From Chrysochromulina tobinii (lineage: Eukaryota; Haptophyta; Prymnesiales; Chrysochromulinaceae): 17,320 nt of DNA. The stretch spans positions 1 to 17,320 of the forward strand of contig JWZX01002674.1 in the NCBI GenBank assembly GCA_001275005.1, read 5' to 3'. The notes beneath the pieces were generated by a model, which ran no database searches, was not told the DNA's origin, and was given only the letters and a program-made list of their open reading frames with translations. Position numbers and translations under genes: made by a program. Shown here in pieces: positions 1 through 8,286 of the stretch; position 1 is the stretch's first letter; every line of letters begins with the position of its first letter.

Positions 1-119
1 CCTCCTTAGCGGCGCCCCGCTTGCTGGCCTCTTGCCAGTAGTCATGTAAGCGCGCCCCCCCCGGGACGCGCCTGCATGAGCGCCGCTGAGCGCTGTACTG
101 TGTGGTCCTGTTTCTAATT

Positions 120-139
120 CACACACAAACACACACACA
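120..139. repeat. CA-rich microsatellite
   Basis: A short CA dinucleotide tract with one AAA interruption. It is a simple-sequence repeat with no apparent coding role. Confidence 0.8.
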
Positions 140-385
140 GATAGATCGCACACTCGACCTCGGCCGCTGGCACGTACTGGCACGGCTACGTGGCGTGGCT
201 TCCCACACGGTGTTGCAGCGCCTTCGCGGCGGGACCCTCCCAAAGAGTCTGACATGAGCCATCTGATGCGTGATGGGCCCACGACTCGGACAATACATGA
301 TCCTGCATCCACATGCTTCCACATGCCATGGCAACACATCAGGCGGCTACGCACCGAGTCGGCGAGACGCTGCACGCACATCGGC

Positions 386-469
386 GAGGCCCTCATGCCG
401 GTGTGAAATTGACGAAGCCCCCCTGCCGGTATGAAATTGACGAAGCCCTCGTGCTGGTGTGAACTTGAC
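386..469. repeat. 28-bp tandem repeat, three copies
   Basis: Three head-to-tail units start at 386, 414 and 442. All share a core of the form TGCCGGTRTGAAATTGACGA, with a few substitutions (the third has CTGGTGTGAACTTGACG). Two related GATGACCTC repeats 25 bp apart (488 and 513) follow. The array lies just beyond the stop codon of the minus-strand PDZ/WW gene and may be part of its 3' untranslated region. Confidence 0.8.
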
Positions 470-526
470 GTCAACATCAGTACACCTGATGACCTCAGCC
501 ATCAGCAGACCCGATGACCTCGTCGA

Positions 527-3000
527 TCAGCATGAGATGAGCTCGGTCGACGCCTTGCGCCCCAGAACACGCCCCTTGCCTCCTGCCCCCGTAGCATCCG
601 CTGAGGTCATGTCCACCCCGTCAGCCTCGTCCTCGCGGAGCTGCTGCTGACGCACCTTCTTCCAGTGGGCCGCCTTGGTTTTTTCGTCAACGCCCTCGTC
701 CACCTCGAGCGGCGCGTCATCCGTCCCGCCGGGACTGAGGGGATAGCGATGGGCATAGGGCGCCTCGCCTTTGCTCTCCTTTGGCCGTCGCACCGCGGAG
801 AGCCAATCTGGATCCATCTGCTCGACCTCCGTCGGATCCTGCGCATTCTCCTCCCGCGCGGCTTGCATCTCGATCCAAGCCGCGCGACCGCTCGGGTGGG
901 CAAAGGTGGCGGTGTGCGTGCGAGCGTGGATAAAGTATGGCCTGCCCGACGACTTGTCGCGCCGCTGCATCCAGCCGTCCGGCAGGCCGCGTGTGCGCGT
1001 GATCGTGAGTACCACGTCGTGGGCCTCCCCAGCACGCAGCTGCTCGATTGCCTCGGCACGAGATGAAATCTGCGTTCCGTCGATTGCGTCGATGCGATCT
1101 CCCGGCAAGATCGAGTTGGATGCGGCAGCGAGGCCGGTCGGGTCGAGCTCGGAGATGACGACGCTGTTCGACGCGTCGGCTGGGCGGGTGAGGGTCATGC
1201 CCCAGCTCGACTTTTTGGCGGACTTGGCAATCCGAATCGTGAGCTGCTGGTCCTTGGGTGGAGCGAGCACCTCCATCACCCGCGACGAGAGCGGCGGCGG
1301 CGCGGGCGGTGCGAGCGCATGCTGCTGCAAGAAGCACTCGATGATGTCCTGGTTGGCCGTGGCGGTGAGCAGCAGCCCCGCGCGCACCAGAAGCTGGTCG
1401 AATGCGCCGCGCAGCTGCTCCGGACTACACACATACACATTAGCCATTGGGAGCGCATGGCGCAGGTTGAGGCGCAAGAAGTCGTCGTGGAAGGGCTCTG
1501 TCAAGATGACACTGGGAAGCCTGGTCAGGACCGTGTTGAGTGGCTTCTCGGCCGGGTTGGTCGCCTCGACGCGCAGGGCAGGCATGCCCTTGTGGTTCGG
1601 CGAAGCCGGGGAGACATCGGCAGCTGCAGGTGCATGTTCGTCTGCACTCCCACCTTTTTGGTGGTGTGCCAGACGACCATTTGGATGCGAGTACGTGGCG
1701 AGTAGCGCGCGCGCGTAGACGTAGTATGGCCGGTAGTCGCTCTTCTTGTCCTTCTTCATCACCCAGCCCTGCGGCAGCGGACCGGCCTTGGAGACGATAA
1801 TCTTGGCATATGAGCCCCCAAGGCGCTCGTGCGCCTGCGCGAGGATGGTGATGGGAATTCCATCGACTGCATGAATGAAGTCGCCCGGCTCGAGGGCGAA
1901 GCCCTTGACACTGACCAGGCCTTCGGGGTCGAGCTCCGAGATCACGACACCCTGTATGGAGGCGTCGGCCGGGTAGCACAGCACAAGCCCCCAAGAACGC
2001 TCAGCATCTGCCGGAGATTTCCACAACTCTATCTCCAGCTGGCCGGGCCGGAGGGGGGCGGCCGAATATTCGTCGAAGGAGCCGTCCGTCGGCAGCGGCA
2101 GCGCAACGGCTTGCTTCTGGTCGAGCTTCGACATGAAGCCGGGGCTGCGCGGCGTACCGGCGCCCCTGTCGCCACGCGGCGAGGCCTGCGCCAGCCGCTC
2201 ACCTGATGAGGGAGACAATTAGTGCTCATCGGTGCTCATCAGTCGCAATCAGCTCGCCATGTGGCGTCGTCTGCACCAGCCGCTCATCTGATGAGGGAGA
2301 CAATCAGTGCTCATCAGTGCTCATCAGTGCTCACCCGGGCTGCCTTTGAGAGTTCCTTGCGCCGACTCCATCGTCAGAGAGAGAGAGACGGCGGAGATGC
2401 GATCCTGAAGGGTGGGCTCGATGGGTAGCAGCCGCGTCTTGAGCAGCAGTCCGTCGAAAGCACCACGAATCTGCCGCTCACTCATCTCTGTTAGGGTGGC
2501 ATTTGGGAAGACGTGCCGCAGTTGCATCGAGATGAAGTGGAGATCAAACATCGGAGCGGAGGCGAGCGCCACCGGCAGCGGCGACGGCGGTTGCGCATCG
2601 CCGTCCCACACCTGCAGGATCGCCGCCATCGCCCGCTGGCGCTCGTCCGTGGGTGGCAAGAGTCCGCCACGATTGATCATGTGCATCACCACTGGCAGCG
2701 CTCCCGACGTCATGAGCCGGGTAGTAAACTGTGGTTGCACACAGATCACGGGCGTTGCAAGAGGTCTCGTCATGGAGGGGGGGCGCAGATGCCGACGCTC
2801 TGAGCGTGGCGTGGTGGTGTGGAGGTTCGTACCTCTTGGCGAAGGTCAATGATCGACATTTCACCAACGTGTGCAGCATCATCAGTTGGAGAATATTTCG
2901 TATTAGGAACGCTGCCTTGCGCTGCTCGAGCATGAATGATCGCCAGCTGCAGCGCCCGGCGCTCGACTGCCTCTTCTGGAGCGTCCCGATCAGACGGCAT
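527..3000 (-). CDS. Modular PDZ-WW protein with two copies of an unrecognised domain (three-exon model)
   Basis: The proposed exons are 3000-2833, 2728-2335 and 2202-527, giving 745 residues. The 3' junction is well supported: exon 2 ends after the first base of a Gly codon at GTGAGC, and exon 3 resumes at the second base after CTCATCAG. The 5' junction (AAGAG|GTACGA to ACCACAG|TTT, phase 0) is phase-consistent but less certain; ATG 3051 is an alternative start. Order: a short GALPVVMHMI stretch reminiscent of an armadillo repeat (about 65-75), unknown domain copy 1 (about 117-174), PDZ 1 (243-325, loop SWGLVL), WW 1 (330-362), unknown domain copy 2 (415-482), PDZ 2 (507-589, loop SWGMTL), WW 2 (594-626), and an acidic/basic tail. 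PDZ domains usually bind C-terminal peptides and WW domains bind Pro-rich ligands, so a scaffold or adaptor role is inferred. No transmembrane segment or signal peptide is seen. I do not recognise an orthologue. Confidence 0.72.
2203..2334 (-). other. Intron 2 of the PDZ/WW gene, with an internally duplicated 3' splice site
   Basis: Read on the minus strand, the intron starts GTGAGC (2334) and ends CTCATCAG (2203), 132 nt, with a plausible branch site in CACTAATTG. The join is in frame (phase 1). About 85 nt upstream is a second copy of the acceptor (AG at 2289-2288) followed by a degenerate copy of the start of exon 3. Tandem GATGAGCACT units fill the rest. Confidence 0.75.
2729..2832 (-). 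other. Proposed intron 1 of the PDZ/WW gene
   Basis: The donor AAGAG|GTACGA and acceptor ACCACAG|TTT are both phase 0, giving a 104-nt intron close in size to the other introns in the window (84 and 132 nt). The alternative is that translation simply begins at ATG 2773, inside this stretch, and reads straight through. Sequence alone does not exclude that. Confidence 0.4.
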
Positions 3001-3285
3001 TTTCGGTGATTGTGCGACGAAAAGAGTCGTCCGCCGCGCTTGTGCTTCCATCTCCGACGGCGAATGACCCTCTTGTCGGAAAAAGGACTGAGTATTTTTG
3101 GAACTTGTGTGAAATGTAACGGTACAGTACTTTGTGTTTGAAGGTGACGCTGGTCTTGCTCTTGAGCTGCAATCTTGAGCCGCTGTAGGAATCCTAAGAG
3201 TGAAGGAATCCATTCACGTCTCGAACGACGAAGATGGGGGACTCAGGGGGACTCACTTTTCGTTCTCCGTGTTGTGTCAGCGCGG

Positions 3286-4494
3286 ATGATCAAAATCGTG
3301 ACAATGTATGGGACCAAGGTCCAAGCTTTCCGCACTGCCCCATTCGTGGCCTTCTGTCTCCCCTCGATAGGAAAACACCCACTTGAGGTCGGTCCGCGGA
3401 GGTCGAATCTCCGTGCGCCGAACTCCCCTCCCCGCGTCTCTCACACTCGCGCTGTTCGACGTCCTTCGATGAGAGGGCCATCGATGGGCTGGGTGTCCAT
3501 GCAGCGGAACTTCCAATCGTTGCTTCGCATACCAGCTCAAATGTGTGAAGCCGACGTAGAGCTCGTGGCTCCAGGAAGGTACTACAACAGGCGGCTTTGC
3601 GCTGACAATGTTTGGGAGATTGACGTGTGCTCGGACATCATGGATGAGGTTGCTCAGCTCTTCCACGAGGACAGCCCCTTCGCAGAGGTCATCGCTGGCA
3701 TGAAGGAGCCCTACGACGTAATCTCAACTCGTGTGGGCGATTTCTTCGCTCAACGCGTTTCTTGGGACAGCAACATAGCATGGGTGTCGGTCGACGAAGA
3801 GGCTTCGTTCCGCCACTTTGCCGACGTCTTCCAGAGACTTCGTCTAGCCGAGCGGTTTGCGCACGTCGTGCCGCACACTCGCAACCTACAGCTGTACAGC
3901 TCATTCTTCGTCGTGCGCACGTGGTGCAAGTCTCACAACTTCCACCAAGATTACAAGCTGCCGGTTGGCACCGATGCACTGACCCTCATCACACCGTTGC
4001 GCGACTTTACCGAGAAGGAGAGCTTTCATCTTACCTATCGTGCGCGCGACGCCACGAGCGACCGGCGTTGGGATTCTCGGTATGAGTACCGCAAGGGCAA
4101 GGCGATCGTGTTTGGCTCGCAGTTCGAGCACTCTACTGAGCCGGGCGAAGGCCACAACGGCGAGTGTCATGCCTTCTTGTGCTTCACGTTCGGCACCGAC
4201 GAGCAGTCTCGCTGGACGCAGATTGCGCGGACGCTCGACACGCAGTCGAGGATCGTGGCGCACCCGAACGGGCAGCTCGTCCTCTCTCATCTCGGCCGCG
4301 AAATCGAGCGGATCGTCAATGAGCAACGGCAGGCAGCGGACGAAGGCGAGCACCGGCAGGTGGAGTCGGAGCCATCCTTGCCCCTCGGAGGCTACGGAGC
4401 TGCTGAGGAAGAGGAGGTGTTCTTGTCCGGAGGCTACGGACTGCTGAGGAAGCCAGGCGAGGAGAAGCACGGCCTCATTAAAGCTGAACTTTAG
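3286..4494 (+). CDS. 2-oxoglutarate/Fe(II) oxygenase-like protein
   Basis: A single open frame of 402 residues from ATG 3286. ATG 3304 has a better initiation context (A at -3), and later ATGs at 3469, 3484 and 3499 are also possible. The first 70 or so residues are rich in Arg, Ser and Pro and could be an organellar targeting sequence. The core shows the double-stranded beta-helix signature: an HxD pair at His220 and Asp222 (NFHQDYKLP), a following LTLITPL strand, then GKAIVFGSQFEHSTEP with the distal iron ligand His282, and a closing HAFLCFTFG strand. Enzymes of this superfamily use iron, O2 and 2-oxoglutarate to hydroxylate proteins or small molecules. The Arg/Lys that normally binds the 2-oxoglutarate carboxylate is not seen; His295 sits in that place. 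The tail carries two GGYG-containing repeats. Substrate unknown. It diverges from the PDZ/WW gene. Confidence 0.72.
   Translation: MIKIVTMYGTKVQAFRTAPFVAFCLPSIGKHPLEVGPRRSNLRAPNSPPRVSHTRAVRRPSMRGPSMGWVSMQRNFQSLLRIPAQMCEADVELVAPGRYYNRRLCADNVWEIDVCSDIMDEVAQLFHEDSPFAEVIAGMKEPYDVISTRVGDFFAQRVSWDSNIAWVSVDEEASFRHFADVFQRLRLAERFAHVVPHTRNLQLYSSFFVVRTWCKSHNFHQDYKLPVGTDALTLITPLRDFTEKESFHLTYRARDATSDRRWDSRYEYRKGKAIVFGSQFEHSTEPGEGHNGECHAFLCFTFGTDEQSRWTQIARTLDTQSRIVAHPNGQLVLSHLGREIERIVNEQRQAADEGEHRQVESEPSLPLGGYGAAEEEEVFLSGGYGLLRKPGEEKHGLIKAEL
4386..4453 (+). repeat. Imperfect direct repeat encoding the GGYG tail motifs
   Basis: The motif CGGAGGCTACGGA followed by CTGCTGAGGAAG occurs twice, starting near 4386 and 4429, in the last part of the oxygenase-like gene. 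It gives LGGYGAAEEEE and SGGYGLLRKP. The copies are in different local frames after GGYG because of a one-base difference, so the protein repeat covers only the GGYG part. Confidence 0.7.
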
Positions 4495-5403
4495 GACCAG
4501 AAAGGCGGGAGCAAGCGGGTCTGTGTCAGACTGTCAGTCGAGTGTGCGCGCGTCAGCATCGCGCTAGCATCGCGTTTGATCGGCGTAAAAGCCTGGTTGG
4601 CCTCGACAACTCGACAGAAATCTGAGATATAATCTGAGGACAGGCACATCAGCGCAACCTTAAGCAACCTCGCGACCACCTCGACCGGACCGTGACCGTC
4701 GCCCCGGGACTGAAAACCAGTAGCCACGTGCCCGGCACCCCGCACGCTGCTGACGTCACGCGGGACAGGGCCGTCAGGGCCACGCCCATGGCGCTCCGAC
4801 CATGCCTTCGACACAGGGCGACTCGAGGCAGCTGGCCTCGACAGAGCCATATAGACTTTTTGAGACAGCCTGGTGTATTGGACGTGTTTCAACCAATGGT
4901 TTCAACATAGATGTGGCGCGCGAGATGTTGCTGACCTTTGCGTAACCTTTTGCGCTTGGGGGGGACTCTCACTCGAATACAATCTGGAGACTCCTTTCTA
5001 AACATTACATGTACTCGACCCTTCGGCCGCCGCCATCGGCATCGCGGCTCGATGAGGTTCAGGTTGCGTGCTTGCGAGGTGTCGGAACGACAGGTGAGAA
5101 TGTGAAGCACCTGAAGGCGTTTCAGCGTGGTACATGTACCCCTGCAGAAGCTGTGTAGCTTCGCGGTAGCTGCACTGTCCGTCTCAAAAACAGTACGGTA
5201 AGTTGCACGAGTTTGCCAAAGTTGCGAGGAGAAGATCGTGTCCACGTCATTTTCGAAAGAGTTTTTGTTAATTAGGATGATTCCAATTAGGGAAACGCTT
5301 CTCTTATTACTACTGTTTTGTTGCCGGCGAAGTAGTTAAAAACCTCAACACCAAATCAGCACACCACGTGTGTGTCGTCGCTGGGTGCGAGGTCGTGGTG
5401 CAG
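4495..5403. other. Intergenic region, no gene seen
   Basis: A stretch of 909 bases without a convincing gene. The longest open frames are short, mostly lack an ATG and resemble no family. The right end (about 5240-5350) turns AT-rich, with TTAATTAGG and CCAATTAGG motifs and TAGTTAAAAACC, and probably holds the promoter and 5' leader of the gene starting at 5404. No RNA gene was recognised. Confidence 0.5.
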
Positions 5404-8112
5404 ATGAGCAGGAACCGTCCATGGTCGTCGGCCAATGGCAGTCAAAGGAGGCAGGTTTTTGCGTCCGCCAACGAGGGCTTCTTCGACCTTCCGTCTGACA
5501 AGACGCGGTTCTTGCGCCCAAGCACTGCCCGAGAGCGAGAACGGCCTCCAGTTGCATCCATCACAACGCCGATGTGGACGTGGGACGACGGCGGTGAAGT
5601 GCCTAGCATCATGCAACCCTCTGCACCCGCGATGCCAAGGCCTCCCTCAGTGCCGTCCGATCCCAGCGCCCGCTCGAGGCGAATCTTCTCAAGCGCACTG
5701 GTTAGAAGCAGCAATCAGAGCAACGTCGTGCGACCTCACAGCGCTCGGCCTACAAGTGCTGTCGTCGTAGAATCCAACGCATGGATTTGCAGGCGACCAC
5801 CTCCGTCCATCCTTCAGCTTGCTCCTGAGAAATGGACGCCAAATTCCAGGACCGTTGTTGCTATCAATCAATTTGACTACCGCCATCGGCAGCTCTTCGT
5901 TGGTTGCAACCGGCTGCAAGATGCCTTGCGACCTGATCCAACGTCGCATCTGAAAGGCAACACACTCGGCGTTGGGATCTGCGAGCTGGGTCGCAATCGA
6001 TTTCACGTCCGTGAAGAAGCTCCCGTCAAGAGGCGTGCAACGTCTGCGCAGCCGCTAAAGCATCCGAAGCCGCAAGCGTCGGCCCCTATGGCGTGGACGC
6101 TTGCAGATTCGATCTGGGGTCCACGGCGCAAGGCCGCTGCATCTGAGGACTATTACGATACCCTGGAGACCAAAGAGCAAAAATTTGCACGCGACTGGAA
6201 TGTGGCTTCAGAGCAACTCAACCTCGCCATGAAGCTCTCGCGCGCAACCAAAGAGGTCCCCGAAAACGATGGCGCTCACCTGTTGGAGACAATGCATTCT
6301 TCGATGGCCAAGTTCGTGGATCCGATCTACCAAGTCTTTTATGTGTATGCATCGAAAGGTCTTCGGCCGGACGACGTCTATTGCATAGAGCTGAGCTCGT
6401 ATTTCCGGTTCATCCGCGACCTGAGACTCGTCGACCATGTTACTCGGGGACGGCGCGACGAGGACATGCAGGTCATTTTTGAAGCAACGACCGGGACCGG
6501 GCTCCTCGGCACTGGCGAGGAAGCCGGGGAAAGGGTTCACCATCCTGTTCCCAGTGAAACCGCCTCGCCCGTGGCGGACAACGTGTTCAAACCCGTTCAG
6601 GCGCTCAGCCGCCACGAATGGATCGGCGTGCTCGTGCAAATCATCCTGCAGAGGTACGTTTTGGGGCACACGATGCGCTTGGATGAGGCTGTCCTTGCCT
6701 TCTTCGAAGACGACCTGCGCCCAAATGTTCAGGATGAATGCTTCCAGGATCCCAACACGTTCCGATCATGTTATTGCTACCTCGAATCCACCGACTTGGT
6801 CCTAAAGATGTACGAGCCCTCGCTTAGGGCCGTGTACGCCGCGTTCGCGCGCTGGCAAGACACTGGCGATGGCGTCCCCTCCACAAAGCTCTTCGATTTC
6901 AACGAATACACCAAATTCATCAGTCGTCTCAATCTCATCGGCCCAGGATTGATGACCATGCACGACCTCCGCATGCCCTTTTTCTTCAGCCTCATGGTAG
7001 TTGTCGACGACAGTACGGCGAAGGGGCGAATCAGGAGTGTGCAGCTCGATTTCGAGGACTTTCTCGAGCTGCTGGTCCGCCTTGCGTTTATGATGCCCTT
7101 GCCAACCGATCAGGAGATCTTTGATCTTGGCGTTGAGCACGCGGGCGAGTACCTCGACGAGCTTGAAAAATGCCCGGTGGAGGCGGCGCTGTTTTATCAG
7201 CAGCGGCGCCGCCGACTCGGGCATTCTCTTGACCAGCCGATTGCGCACAAGGTGCGCCACTTCATTGAATGGATGCTCTATTCGGTGCGGGGCGGCTCCG
7301 ATGAAGTGGCCAAGGCCATCAGTGACTTGCCCGTTACGAGGAAAGACGTCGAGCGCTTTCGTTACCGGAGGAGCCAGAAGGAAATCATGAAGGCTAAGAA
7401 GATGGCATCGCTAAAGGCGGAGCTATTGAAGCGTGTTATGGCGGAAGTGCCCGCCGCCGCCTTCGAGGACTTTTGCGCGGAGCGTCGCAAGTTAGCGGCT
7501 AACGCCAAGGGGCTGGAGCCGCCTCTCGCGAAGCTCAAGGAGCTGTGGGAGAAGCTCGAGGAGCATGAGCGCCTGCGCTTCGAGCGTGCGGCGACGCGGC
7601 GGCTCAAGAAGCGTGATTCTCAGGGTGCAAATTACGATCCTGATGAGGATCCCGACCCTGCTGATTTTGACTTCCTGGGCGCTGATGAGCTCATGGAGCT
7701 TCGCCGAACACTCAAGGCGGAGCGCGATGAGCGTAATGCCGCCATAGATGCCGAGCGTGAAGCGCAACGCAAGGCTCGAGAAGCATGGCTCGCTGCACAA
7801 GAAATAAAAAAACTCGAAGCTGAGCCCGAGCCGAGTATTTCTGGGCCCGACGAAGAACAAAAACAGCGAGCTTCTGAGCTGTTGTCGAGACAACAAGCGT
7901 ACGAATATGCAGAAGCAGCATTGGACAGACTGAGAGAGTCAGTGCTCGAGGAAGCCAGTGCGTCCACGGCGGGGCGTGTCTTTAAACGCGTGATGACCTC
8001 AATCGTCCACCTCCACGTGCGGTACGCGTGGAATAGCTGGATGGAAATGGCGTGGCTCCGGGCGGAGGCGATTGCGCTGCGCAAGGAGCGAGAGGCGCTG
8101 TGGGGATCGTGA
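5404..8112 (+). CDS. Large protein with two EF-hand/p25-alpha-like modules and a Trp-rich tail, probably cytoskeletal
   Basis: One uninterrupted frame of 902 residues from ATG 5404 (the frame is open upstream but has only GTG there). Residues 1-250 look disordered and contain RPSTARERE, RPHSARPTSA and RATSAQP, a motif type common in protist microtubule-associated proteins. Two similar modules follow. Module 1 (about 305-417) runs YQVFYVYAS, FRFIRDLRLVD, DEDMQVIFEA and EWIGVLVQIILQRY. Module 2 (about 468-570) runs LRAVYAAFAR, FNEYTKFISRLNLIG, FFFSLMVVVDD and FEDFLELLVRLAF. Each looks like a degenerate EF-hand pair of the p25-alpha/TPPP kind, without clear calcium ligands. From about 660 to 840 the protein is highly charged and helical (KELWEKLEEHERLRFERA, ERDERNAAIDAEREAQRK). 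The end, VRYAWNSWMEMAWLRAEA, resembles one SFI1-type Trp repeat. A microtubule, basal-body or ciliary role is inferred; I know no named orthologue. Confidence 0.75.
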   Translation: MSRNRPWSSANGSQRRQVFASANEGFFDLPSDKTRFLRPSTARERERPPVASITTPMWTWDDGGEVPSIMQPSAPAMPRPPSVPSDPSARSRRIFSSALVRSSNQSNVVRPHSARPTSAVVVESNAWICRRPPPSILQLAPEKWTPNSRTVVAINQFDYRHRQLFVGCNRLQDALRPDPTSHLKGNTLGVGICELGRNRFHVREEAPVKRRATSAQPLKHPKPQASAPMAWTLADSIWGPRRKAAASEDYYDTLETKEQKFARDWNVASEQLNLAMKLSRATKEVPENDGAHLLETMHSSMAKFVDPIYQVFYVYASKGLRPDDVYCIELSSYFRFIRDLRLVDHVTRGRRDEDMQVIFEATTGTGLLGTGEEAGERVHHPVPSETASPVADNVFKPVQALSRHEWIGVLVQIILQRYVLGHTMRLDEAVLAFFEDDLRPNVQDECFQDPNTFRSCYCYLESTDLVLKMYEPSLRAVYAAFARWQDTGDGVPSTKLFDFNEYTKFISRLNLIGPGLMTMHDLRMPFFFSLMVVVDDSTAKGRIRSVQLDFEDFLELLVRLAFMMPLPTDQEIFDLGVEHAGEYLDELEKCPVEAALFYQQRRRRLGHSLDQPIAHKVRHFIEWMLYSVRGGSDEVAKAISDLPVTRKDVERFRYRRSQKEIMKAKKMASLKAELLKRVMAEVPAAAFEDFCAERRKLAANAKGLEPPLAKLKELWEKLEEHERLRFERAATRRLKKRDSQGANYDPDEDPDPADFDFLGADELMELRRTLKAERDERNAAIDAEREAQRKAREAWLAAQEIKKLEAEPEPSISGPDEEQKQRASELLSRQQAYEYAEAALDRLRESVLEEASASTAGRVFKRVMTSIVHLHVRYAWNSWMEMAWLRAEAIALRKEREALWGS

Positions 8113-8160
8113 GCACCATCACCGAGGCAGACACTTCAATGAAGTCAAAAGTCATGCCGC

Positions 8161-8196
8161 GCATCCGCGGCGTCCGCGGGGTCCGCGGCATCCGGA
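8161..8196. repeat. 9-bp tandem repeat, four units
   Basis: Four head-to-tail units of the form GSRTCCGCG run from 8161 to 8196 (GCATCCGCG, GCGTCCGCG, GGGTCCGCG, GCATCCGGA). They lie about 50 nt past the stop codon of the upstream gene. CCGCGG palindromes arise at the unit junctions. Confidence 0.75.
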
Positions 8197-8286
8197 TAAT
8201 GCGATTCAAACACAACATGCATTCAGTAGTTAGGTACCGCTAACAGAAACGTTGACTCAGATGAGTTCGGGCTGTGCAGGAGCGCA

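Larger units (their letters stand above)
1..526. other. Left flank and 3' region of the PDZ/WW gene, no gene called
   Basis: No convincing complete gene lies here. The first 45 bases are open on the minus strand in two frames, reading MTTGKRPASGAPLRR or HDYWQEASKRGAAKE towards the edge, so a gene may continue leftwards, but 15 codons cannot establish it. Beyond that the stretch holds a CA-rich microsatellite (about 120-139), three tandem copies of a 28-bp unit (386-469) and a pair of GATGACCTC-headed repeats at 488 and 513. The right part is presumably the 3' untranslated region of the minus-strand gene that stops at 527. Confidence 0.5.

Noticed and set aside
386-469. The 28-bp repeats as a CRISPR array
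   Set aside because: Units are directly head-to-tail with no spacers, and the window is eukaryotic.
771-1718. A 315-codon plus-strand frame opposite the PDZ/WW exon
   Set aside because: The minus strand has two PDZ and two WW domains with internal homology; the plus-strand reading is Ser/Arg-rich noise.
2798-2832. A 35-nt intron joining the first exon of the PDZ/WW gene via CTCAGAG
   Set aside because: Phase fits, but 35 nt is implausibly short beside the 84 and 132 nt introns here; the 104-nt alternative is preferred.
3175-3285. An upstream extension of the oxygenase-like gene
   Set aside because: The frame is open but starts with TTG, and the extra residues are Arg-rich and unconserved in look; ATG 3286 is the first proper start.
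3390-3420. A GGTCGAATCTCC stretch as the B box of a tRNA gene
   Set aside because: No matching A box, acceptor stem or anticodon arm could be drawn around it, and it lies in the open frame of the oxygenase-like gene.
4491-4892. A 133-codon minus-strand frame next to the oxygenase gene
   Set aside because: It has no family resemblance and overlaps the oxygenase stop; treated as a chance open frame.
4889-5245. A 118-codon minus-strand frame in the large intergenic gap
   Set aside because: It begins at GTG rather than ATG, has an erratic composition and no recognisable motif.
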